A DNA stretch of 64,000 bases from assembly GCA_021734835.1 (NCBI GenBank), contig JAIPIH010000001.1, forward strand, positions 124,001 through 188,000. Reading direction: 5' to 3'. This document shows positions 57,455 to 64,000 of this stretch, one piece after another. The position numbers were made by a program, and so were the translations under genes. How positions within the stretch are numbered: position 1 is the first letter of the stretch; the number at the start of each line of letters is the position of its first letter. Origin of the DNA: Candidatus Cloacimonadota bacterium (lineage in GTDB: Bacteria; Cloacimonadota; Cloacimonadia; Cloacimonadales; TCS61). The notes under the pieces were generated by a model. It was given only the letters and a program-made list of their open reading frames with translations. It made no database searches and was not told the DNA's origin.

Positions 57455-57943
57455 TTAAAATGGCTCGAATCTATTTTTTTGCCAGTAAGTTAATTCTGCC
57501 TGCTTTGAAATTTCTAGAAGATTATCATAATGTTCTTGTTCCCAATCAGCCAGAGTGAGAAAGAATTTTTTTAATACTTCATCGTCAGTTTTTGCAGCTG
57601 ATTTTTTATAAAATTCGAAAGCTTCTTTTTCTAGAAGAGTGGCAACAGAAATAGCCGAAAACAATATCTGATTTGCGCCGATCCTTTCCATAAACTGCTG
57701 AGAGAAAATTTGATTCTCTGCATCAGCTGTATTTATCTTCTGCAGTTTTTCTTCGTTATTTATGGAGTGATAATACTCGAGCAGGTAATTGTAATGATTC
57801 TGTTCTTCCTCAACCATATTTTGGAAAAAACTGATTATTTGTGGATCTTTAGCACTACTAAGCGCATTTTTATAAACATTAACACTGTCAACCTCACCGC
57901 GCATAGCATTTTTCAAGGCTGTTATTTTTTCATCTTTTTTCAT
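57455..57943 (-). CDS. Ferritin-like/rubrerythrin-family diiron protein
   Basis: 162 codons. A four-helix bundle with paired iron-ligand motifs: RGEVDSVNVYKN and EEEQNHYNYL in the first half, LLEKEAFEFYKKSA and DWEQEHYDNLL in the second. This is the rubrerythrin/erythrin pattern, without the C-terminal rubredoxin domain. Likely peroxide or iron handling, consistent with katA in the same window. The stop converges with the helicase gene. Confidence 0.85.
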   Translation of the reverse strand: MKKDEKITALKNAMRGEVDSVNVYKNALSSAKDPQIISFFQNMVEEEQNHYNYLLEYYHSINNEEKLQKINTADAENQIFSQQFMERIGANQILFSAISVATLLEKEAFEFYKKSAAKTDDEVLKKFFLTLADWEQEHYDNLLEISKQAELTYWQKNRFEPF

Positions 57944-58011
57944 CTTTCCCCCTGTTAAATTGATAGCAATAAGTTAGAAATTCCGGGTTGTTCTCAGTAA
58001 ATTTATTTAGC

Positions 58012-58041
58012 AAAAAAGGGAAAGCCGGAGCCTTCCCTTTT
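58012..58041 (-). terminator. Intrinsic terminator of the large subtilase gene
   Basis: AAAAGGGAA and TTCCCTTTT pair in a 9-bp stem with an inner GC pair and a CGGA loop. On the minus strand it is followed by TTTTTTG, and it lies 15 bases past the subtilase stop. Confidence 0.88.
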
Positions 58042-58055
58042 CGATCATGAATTAT

Positions 58056-61000
58056 TTATTTAAGCAATATCATCTTGCGGGTAGAACTATAATTTTTTGT
58101 ATCCATTTTATAGAAGTAAATTCCACTCGATACTGCTTTATTACTGTTGTCACTACCGTTCCAGGTTACGTAATGTACTCCCTCCAGCTTGCTCTCGGAA
58201 ACAAGTGTTTTTACAAGCTGTCCACGCGTGTTGTAAATTTTTAAATTAACAAAACCTGGCTCTTTAACACTGTAACTGATGTAGGTTTCTGGATTGAATG
58301 GATTGGGATAATTGTTACCTAATTTGCTGGTAAAAACAGGTACGCTCTCCGACTCAATTCCGGAGGTAGGATCAAAAGCATTTCCTGTTCTTGCCGGATT
58401 GCGTTTAAAATTAGCCCAATGTAAATAACCGCTCGGATCTTTGTAATCCACAAGATAATATGCTGATTGGTTCGGGATGAGAATTTCTATATCATTGTCA
58501 TTATCTGCATATCCTATTGCTGGAGCAACCTTAAGAGAAGAATGAAAATAAATCGGGAACATGAATGTTTCATTACCCGTTAGATCAATCGAGTGAAGAT
58601 ATCCTTCATCATCACCAAAAATGACATCAAGAGTTCCGTTGTTGTCTATATCAGCAATGACGGGTGTGGAGACGACTGTATTCCCAACAGAAGTTGGAAA
58701 GTTGGGAAGTTCATTTCCTGCACTATCCAAAATATGCACATTGCCATTATAATCTACAAAGCAGATATCATTTGATCCATTGTTATCAAAATCTGCAGTG
58801 GTAATTGCAGTACGAATCTGATTACCATTCTCCAAATTCCAGCTTAAACTTCCATCATGATTGATCACAGAAACTATTCCCGGCGTTGTTGAGATGATAA
58901 CTTCAGGATCATTATCCGAATCTACATTTACGATCATGGGACCTTGAGTTGAACCGAAACCAAGAGAATACGGCCATCCGGCAAGATTGGTGCCTGTATT
59001 GGATGATATCGCCGATAAAGAACCTGAAATTGTGCAAACAATGACTTCTAGATTACCGTCTGAATTTAGATCTCCGACTGCAGGCGACGATAACACCGGA
59101 CTATCAAGACTTGCCGGAAAATTAGTGAATGACGTACCGTCAGAATTGATAATATGAACAGCTCCAGCAGGGAATGTGCAGATTATTACTTCATTGGTGC
59201 CATTGCCGTCAACATCGGCTATCATCGGATTGCTCTTGATAATTCCACCAGCAGAATAATCAAAAATAGTATTCCCTGCCAGATCATAAGCAATTACGTG
59301 CCCCGCATCATTGCCGATTACAATATCTTCAATCTCGTCGCCATCAATAAGTCCGGCTGCAACTGCTACACCAATTGTAGAGCCTGTATCAAGGGGGAAA
59401 GGAGCAACAGCAGAACCATCAGAATGCATCACATTGATCATTCCATTCTGATCACCGAAAAGTATTTCATTAGTTCCATCATCATCAAGATCAATAATTA
59501 CTCCCGCTGAAGTTGTTACGCCGCCAAGTGAATAAGGCCATCCTGCCTGAGCTAAAGTCAATTCGATGATCACTTCTTGCTCAACCGTGTAAGACCAGGC
59601 AGCATTTGGATTGGCAGATATTGTTATAGTGAAGGGCAGAATATAATCTGAAAGAGCAGCCGGAGTCTCAAAAGTGAAAGGATTAGTTGAATTCCAGCCA
59701 CTGTACCCGGAAGGTATATCAGAGAAAACTGACTCGTCATTGATAAAAGTTACTTCTGTATTGCTGCAGGTGATTGTAGCTGTGATCTCTTCCGCATCAA
59801 TCCAAAATTCGTCATTACCCAGATTGATCATTAAACTAACAGTTTCACCGGGATTAGCAACGCCGTCACCATCACCGTCTTGTTCCATGAACATGAATTC
59901 TGCTATAGTTAATTTGGGAATAAGATCATACATTGTACCTTTGAAAGCATTAACTCTTCCCGAACCCATAAGACCTTCATATCCAGGATTGAGATCATCA
60001 ATGTCGTCACAAGTATATTCCAGCCTGTTTTTCAATTCAGTTGAACTTAAACCGGGATGCATTGCTTTGATAAGCCCTGCCACGCCAGCTGCAATTGGTG
60101 AAGCCATTGAAGTACCGCTGAAACTGGCATAACCATTATCGGCAATTATAGTTGAATAAATACTTATGCCGGGAGCAGAGACATCAACGGGTGTACCATA
60201 GTTTGACATGCCTGCTTTCTCATCGCTATATGGTCCAGTAGCAGCAACACAAACTGCATTAGTAGCGTTTCCCGGATAATGAGGCTCTACAGCAAGATCC
60301 AAATTATCGTTTCCGGCTGCACAAGCAACTATTGCACCTTGAGCCATAGCATAATTAATTGCTGTATTGTAAGTTGCACTTCCTCCAGGTCCTCCAAAGC
60401 TGCAATTTATTACATCTGCTCCGGAATCAGCACAATAATAAATTCCCAGATCTCCGTAATAAATTGAGGATGAAGGTGTGTAATCCGGTGAATGACGTGA
60501 TGAAATAAGCTTAACAGTCATCATCGCCCCAACACAACCAATATAATTATCTCCAACCGCTCCGGCACAACCTGCCACGTGGGTTCCGTGATCATTATCC
60601 TCATAACCCTGATATGACTGATTGGTTTGACCTCCAAAGAAATTCCACCCTATACAGTCGTCAATCTTACCATTTCCATCATCGTCAATGCCGTTCCCGC
60701 CAGTAACAGTTCCGGCAGTCCAGTTAATAGTCATGACATTTCCGCCGGAAGTTGAATTTAGTTCCGGCTCATTTATCCAAATATTCTCTTGCAGGTCAGG
60801 ATGATTCCATTTTATCCCGGAGTCCACAATTCCTATAATTATCTCTTCGCTTCCTGTTATATAATCCCAGGCAGGTTCTGTTTGTATATATTGATGAGCC
60901 CATTGTTGATTATAGGAGGCATCGTTTGGAACATAGTCTATATGCTGGACAGGCTCATATTCAGCAAAGATGATATTCGGATCATTTTTTAAAGCCCGGA

Positions 61001-61337
61001 GCGCATCATCAATATTGTCATTTTCAGACAGAGTGATATTGTAGATACACCTTGGAAAGATACCCTGATCATTCCAGTCAGGATCTTTCACAAAATCTAT
61101 CCTCTGTTTCAGATCAGCAAAGCCGTATTGTCTGGAGAGTTGATCAAAACTAGTAATTCCTGTTTCAACAACTCCTTTGTTGAGATCATGCTCTAAAATG
61201 CAATCTCTATTACCAATAGCATCCCATGCAAAACCAACGATCAAACTGTTGGGCAGAAAATCTTCTTCATTGAATGATATGGCAAAGAGAGAGTTTAAAA
61301 ACAAGATCAAACCGATAAAAATAGCTGCACGTTTCAT
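58056..61337 (-). CDS. Subtilisin-like (S8) surface protease with FG-GAP repeats and T9SS sorting domain
   Basis: 1,093 codons. Signal peptide (MKRAAIFIGLILFLNSLFA), propeptide-like region, then a complete S8 domain with Asp172 (VDSG), His250 (HGTHVAG) and Ser410 (SGTSMASP). A calcium-type insert (GIDDDGNGKIDD) is present. A long FG-GAP/VCBS-like region (DLDDDGTNEILFG, DVDGNGTNEVIIC, DIDNNGTLDVIFG) forms a probable propeller. The YPNPFNPETY sorting domain and SSGIYFYKMD end the protein. Exported by T9SS. A second paralogue lies at 11-15 kb. Confidence 0.94.
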   Translation of the reverse strand: MKRAAIFIGLILFLNSLFAISFNEEDFLPNSLIVGFAWDAIGNRDCILEHDLNKGVVETGITSFDQLSRQYGFADLKQRIDFVKDPDWNDQGIFPRCIYNITLSENDNIDDALRALKNDPNIIFAEYEPVQHIDYVPNDASYNQQWAHQYIQTEPAWDYITGSEEIIIGIVDSGIKWNHPDLQENIWINEPELNSTSGGNVMTINWTAGTVTGGNGIDDDGNGKIDDCIGWNFFGGQTNQSYQGYEDNDHGTHVAGCAGAVGDNYIGCVGAMMTVKLISSRHSPDYTPSSSIYYGDLGIYYCADSGADVINCSFGGPGGSATYNTAINYAMAQGAIVACAAGNDNLDLAVEPHYPGNATNAVCVAATGPYSDEKAGMSNYGTPVDVSAPGISIYSTIIADNGYASFSGTSMASPIAAGVAGLIKAMHPGLSSTELKNRLEYTCDDIDDLNPGYEGLMGSGRVNAFKGTMYDLIPKLTIAEFMFMEQDGDGDGVANPGETVSLMINLGNDEFWIDAEEITATITCSNTEVTFINDESVFSDIPSGYSGWNSTNPFTFETPAALSDYILPFTITISANPNAAWSYTVEQEVIIELTLAQAGWPYSLGGVTTSAGVIIDLDDDGTNEILFGDQNGMINVMHSDGSAVAPFPLDTGSTIGVAVAAGLIDGDEIEDIVIGNDAGHVIAYDLAGNTIFDYSAGGIIKSNPMIADVDGNGTNEVIICTFPAGAVHIINSDGTSFTNFPASLDSPVLSSPAVGDLNSDGNLEVIVCTISGSLSAISSNTGTNLAGWPYSLGFGSTQGPMIVNVDSDNDPEVIISTTPGIVSVINHDGSLSWNLENGNQIRTAITTADFDNNGSNDICFVDYNGNVHILDSAGNELPNFPTSVGNTVVSTPVIADIDNNGTLDVIFGDDEGYLHSIDLTGNETFMFPIYFHSSLKVAPAIGYADNDNDIEILIPNQSAYYLVDYKDPSGYLHWANFKRNPARTGNAFDPTSGIESESVPVFTSKLGNNYPNPFNPETYISYSVKEPGFVNLKIYNTRGQLVKTLVSESKLEGVHYVTWNGSDNSNKAVSSGIYFYKMDTKNYSSTRKMILLK

Positions 61338-61512
61338 AATAACTCCTTATTAATTTTATTTAATAGCATTTCTCTTAGTTCATTTTTACCACTTCTTTTG
61401 TCAAGTTCAATAATCAGGCTTATCCGATAAGTAAAGCACAATTTTCACTATGTTCGGGATAAAAGTAGTTTTTTTATTGACTTCCAAAATCTTCTCAGAC
61501 ATTTAAGTATCT

Positions 61513-62547
61513 ATGGTAGAATTAAATTTAGCAGTAGATGCCGGCGGAACATACACTCGTTTAAAAGCTGAAATACTCAAAAGTAATGATAAAGTGATCT
61601 TATCTAAAGAATTCAAACAGAAGATCAATTCCCCCCGAAATCTTAAAAACTTCATTCTTGCCTCACTTAACGAGATCAAACCAGGGATAAAGCCGACAAC
61701 TTGCGTTATCGGATTTGCCGGTGCAGTGATCAATCATTATGAAGTAGAAGTTAACAACTGGCTTGGCAAACCTCTGATCAGTCTGGACGACCTGATAAAA
61801 TGGGGATGTCCGGAATTCAGGACTATGATTGTAAATGATATGGAATTAGCTGCTTACGGGATTTTAGATATGGAAGATAAGGGCGAACTTAATTCTGATC
61901 TCAGCTTGCAAATTTATACACCAGACACTCCAGCCAGGAACCGTCTAAATAATAAACTGGTTGTTGCCCCCGGTACCGGATTTGGAACTGCCAGCATTCT
62001 TGAGTTTGTTACACATGCCGGGATTAGAGTAAAAGATGTTTTATCCTCCGAGATCCAGCATATTCAACTGCCGGCATTAGATAAAAGACATGCAGAAATT
62101 TTGAAGAACATGTTATCTGAAAGACCGAATGGAAATTATTTAAGTTATGAAGATCTGGTTTCCGGTAAAGGCTTACGCGATACTTTTAATACAATTTTAA
62201 AATTAACAGGCAAAAAGCAGAATAAAGAAATAGAGGCATCAGATATAGCCTTAATGGCAGCTCAAGGATCGGATGAATATGCTATCGAAGCACTTGATAT
62301 TTTTTACAGATGTGCCGGCAGGCTGATCCAGGCAATGGCTTTAATGGCTCAACCCTTCAACGGAATTTATCTGTGCGGTGCATCTACTATTAACAATACC
62401 AAATTCATTCAGCAAAGCAATTTTGTGAAAGAACTGCATAACTGTTCCTTAAGAAAAAAGTTGCTATCTCAATTTCCTATTTATTTAATCAGCAAACCGG
62501 ATATAAATATTACCGGTGGATTATGGGCAGGCAGGAATATTCTCTAA
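61513..62547 (+). CDS. Glucokinase-like (Glk family) sugar kinase
   Basis: 344 codons. ASKHA kinase of the bacterial glucokinase family: NLAVDAGGTYTRLK at the N-terminus (phosphate-1), VVAPGTGFGTASIL, and SGKGLRD. The expected E-x-G-H-type sugar site reads SSEIQHIQLPA, so the substrate may not be glucose. No ribosome binding site lies before the ATG. A TTGACT (61477-61482) and ATTTAA (61501-61506) would start transcription almost at the ATG, so the mRNA may be leaderless. Coupled to the methyltransferase by TAATG. Confidence 0.75.
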   Translation: MVELNLAVDAGGTYTRLKAEILKSNDKVILSKEFKQKINSPRNLKNFILASLNEIKPGIKPTTCVIGFAGAVINHYEVEVNNWLGKPLISLDDLIKWGCPEFRTMIVNDMELAAYGILDMEDKGELNSDLSLQIYTPDTPARNRLNNKLVVAPGTGFGTASILEFVTHAGIRVKDVLSSEIQHIQLPALDKRHAEILKNMLSERPNGNYLSYEDLVSGKGLRDTFNTILKLTGKKQNKEIEASDIALMAAQGSDEYAIEALDIFYRCAGRLIQAMALMAQPFNGIYLCGASTINNTKFIQQSNFVKELHNCSLRKKLLSQFPIYLISKPDINITGGLWAGRNIL

Positions 62548-63326
62548 TGCAGTATGATCCTTTAAAAGATAAGTTTGCCGGAATAATTGATAATTTCCCA
62601 TTTTTGAGGAAATTTTTTTATGCCTTACTGGATATGCTGCTGCTGCGTCAGTGGTATGTGAAAAAAGCGATTAAAAAGTATTTTCCCAGAAATAGGCCGA
62701 TCAACTTTTACGATGCCGGTGCTGGTTATGGACAATATTCCTATTTTGTACTGAAATATTTCCCCCAGGCCAAAGTTCAGGCGGTCGACTTAAAAACGGA
62801 TTACATGGCTTCTTTTTCGCGATACGCAAGATTAGTCGGCTGGCAGGATTTCAGGGTTCAGCAGGCAGATTTGACCGATTATATTCCAAAAGCCAGGTTC
62901 GATCTGATCATAGCCATCGATATTCTGGAACATATAGAAGAAGATGAGAAAGTTCTGCAGAATTTCAGAAAAGTCCTGGCTGCAGGTGGGAAGCTGATAA
63001 TTTCCTCACCCAGCAATCTTGATGATTCCGCCAAATTCGTGGAAGAACACGTGCGCCCTGGTTATGATAAGGACGAGATCATTTCCAAACTGCAAAATGC
63101 CGGATTTAAGCTCGTTTCGTTTGACTATTCTTATGGCAGATTCGGTCATCTGGCCTGGCTGATGATATTGAGATTTCCCTTGAGTCTGCTGGGAATTTCT
63201 AAAACTTTCTGGCTGCTGCTGCCGGTTTATTACCTGATTTTCTATCCGGCTACAGCTCTGTTTATGTGGCTGGATTTAATTGGGAAGAATAAGATCGGAA
63301 CCGGCATAGTGGTAGTGGCGGAATAA
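62547..63326 (+). CDS. Class I SAM-dependent methyltransferase with C-terminal membrane segment
   Basis: 259 codons from ATG 62547, which overlaps the kinase stop; an in-frame ATG at 62523 lies inside the kinase gene. Motif I is FYDAGAGYGQYSYF, motif II VDLKTD, and IIAIDILEHIEEDE is motif IV. A hydrophobic helix near the C-terminus (FWLLLPVYYLIFYPATALF) suggests membrane attachment. The substrate is unknown; lipid or quinone-like targets would fit (inference). Confidence 0.8.
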   Translation: MQYDPLKDKFAGIIDNFPFLRKFFYALLDMLLLRQWYVKKAIKKYFPRNRPINFYDAGAGYGQYSYFVLKYFPQAKVQAVDLKTDYMASFSRYARLVGWQDFRVQQADLTDYIPKARFDLIIAIDILEHIEEDEKVLQNFRKVLAAGGKLIISSPSNLDDSAKFVEEHVRPGYDKDEIISKLQNAGFKLVSFDYSYGRFGHLAWLMILRFPLSLLGISKTFWLLLPVYYLIFYPATALFMWLDLIGKNKIGTGIVVVAE

Positions 63327-63394
63327 TTTTCTATGTGTACCGCCGGTAGCCCCCAGAGTTAATTTACTGGCCAGTTGTAAAAAAAAGAGCACCA

Positions 63395-63730
63395 CTAATT
63401 TGGTTTAATTACTTTGTCTGCTTTTGACATTATCAAAACAGTTTGGTCCATGCTTCCAATTTCACCTATTAAGAGATCGTCTCGTTTGTTATGAAAATCC
63501 AGGCATGTACCACAAGATGCTATTCTTGCTCCTTTTTGTTCCAAATCTCTTAGACTTTTTATTGCCACGCTACCTTCTGTTGTAAGATTAATTCCCGAAT
63601 TGACACAGCCAATTACATCTATATTAATATCTGATTTGGCTAAAGTGCGTAAAAAGGCTGCCATTAATTTTTTACCTAATTCCGGCTCCCCTTGCCCCAT
63701 CTTGTCTGAGTTTAAATATAAAAAAATCAT
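63395..63730 (-). CDS. YedF-type selenium-metabolism protein, DsrE domain only
   Basis: 111 codons with a GGAG site 7 bases before the ATG. It matches the C-terminal DsrE-like domain of YedF: LNSDKMGQGEPELGKKLMAA, VIGCVNSGINLTTEGS, LRDLEQKGARI and CGTCLDFHNKRDDLLIGE with the conserved CGTC. In full YedF a TusA/SirA domain precedes this; here an in-frame stop lies just upstream of the ATG, so that domain is absent. YedF genes track with selenium use (often near selD), which supports the selenoprotein reading at 50.5 and 55.4 kb. Confidence 0.8.
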   Translation of the reverse strand: MIFLYLNSDKMGQGEPELGKKLMAAFLRTLAKSDINIDVIGCVNSGINLTTEGSVAIKSLRDLEQKGARIASCGTCLDFHNKRDDLLIGEIGSMDQTVLIMSKADKVIKPN

Positions 63731-63780
63731 AATTTACTCCAATAATTGTTCGTACAAATTTAAACAAAAAATCAAATTCA

Positions 63781-63844
63781 ACAGCCTCAGCTGTCTAACA
63801 GAAGATTTTGAGTACTATTGGAACAGCCAGATGCAGCAAGCTGC
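63781..63844 (-). repeat. Two GC-rich hairpins upstream of the yedF-like gene
   Basis: ACAGC-CTCA-GCTGT (63781-63794) and GCAGC-AA-GCTGC (63833-63844) are perfect short inverted repeats in otherwise AT-rich DNA. They may be a leader structure, a terminator for an upstream minus-strand gene, or the remains of a mobile element. No TGA codon lies at SECIS distance upstream of either. Confidence 0.4.
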
Positions 63845-63865
63845 CTATCCCAGATTACCTATTTA

Positions 63866-64000
63866 TCATTTATAACTTATACATTTCTCACTGTCAATTT
63901 TAGAGCAGATTTTGTATAGTTTTCTGTCAAATCTTTTGTAATATTGATGTTTTTGAGTATTGAATATATATTGTTCCATTATAATCCTAAATGACTGCAT
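63866..64000 (-). CDS. Possible C-terminal fragment of a gene entering from the right edge
   Basis: A minus-strand frame is open from the window edge to TGA-TAA at 63868-63863 (at least 44 codons), reading NTQKHQYYKRFDRKLYKICS in part. The residues are Lys/Tyr-rich and no family is recognised. An internal ATG at 63979 has a weak TAGGA before it. Open-frame length alone is modest evidence in AT-rich DNA. Confidence 0.3.
   Translation of the reverse strand: MQSFRIIMEQYIFNTQKHQYYKRFDRKLYKICSKIDSEKCISYK

Noticed and set aside
59674-60132. Plus-strand 152-codon frame opposite the large subtilase
   Set aside because: Antisense shadow of the conserved S8 domain and its downstream repeats.
63781-63844. 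The GC-rich hairpins as further SECIS elements
   Set aside because: No in-frame TGA followed by open coding sequence lies 16-37 bases upstream of either.
63731-63865. A tRNA-Sec or other RNA gene upstream of the yedF-like gene
   Set aside because: The two hairpins there do not assemble into a cloverleaf and no CCA-type acceptor stem is visible.

Overview
The window is AT-rich, gene-dense bacterial chromosome. I infer a Gram-negative anaerobe of the FCB group, most like Candidatus Cloacimonadota. The reasons are several secreted proteins with C-terminal type IX secretion (T9SS)/FlgD-like sorting domains (YPNPFNP motifs), a PorV/PorQ-type outer-membrane protein, BamD and SurA-like chaperones, a MutL/GlmL-like ASKHA protein of the kind linked to B12 mutases, and oxygen-defence genes (catalase, rubrerythrin-like) of an aerotolerant anaerobe. 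The taxon is an inference; no rRNA or tRNA gene is present to test it.

Layout. 1-5640: minus-strand secreted proteins, starting with a large phospholipase C/P1-nuclease-like and beta-helix protein cut by the window edge, and including a truncated beta-helix remnant. 6194-6986: efp and a small zinc-ribbon protein. 7080-19410: a plus-strand run with an M6-type protease whose catalytic motif reads HQxxH, a PorV-like protein and a subtilase, then a helical-repeat protein, greA, an M18 aminopeptidase, bamD and nadD. 19525-22907: a three-gene unit around the MutL-like protein. 22998-28202: katA, glnA, a site-2 protease and tyrS on the minus strand. 28203-30320: dnaA with DnaA-box clusters on both sides, a probable bipartite oriC. 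30321-42765: envelope and housekeeping genes, often overlapping (two parvulin-type proteins, pgpA, yajC, def, fmt, DUF116, rsgA, nadK, recN, NfeD, SPFH). 43059-48737: an APC permease, a phosphoesterase plus nucleotidyltransferase pair, enolase and a lipoprotein.

48755-54346 is a minus-strand arsenic operon: arsR, an ArsP/DUF318 permease, a SurA-N/thioredoxin fusion, CcdA, a mini-thioredoxin, a small protein with two tandem in-frame TGA codons, arsC and acr3. The tandem TGAs are followed by a GC-rich hairpin with a GGUC loop at bacterial SECIS distance, so the small protein is read as a two-selenocysteine protein. About 5 kb away a T9SS-sorted, Omp28/thioredoxin-like gene is also split by one in-frame TGA followed by a SECIS-like hairpin. 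A YedF-type selenium-metabolism protein lies at 63.4 kb. Together these suggest that the organism makes selenoproteins and that conventional ORF calling has broken two of them.

The remainder holds a DEAD-box helicase, a ferritin-like protein, a second large T9SS subtilase, a glucokinase-like kinase and a methyltransferase.
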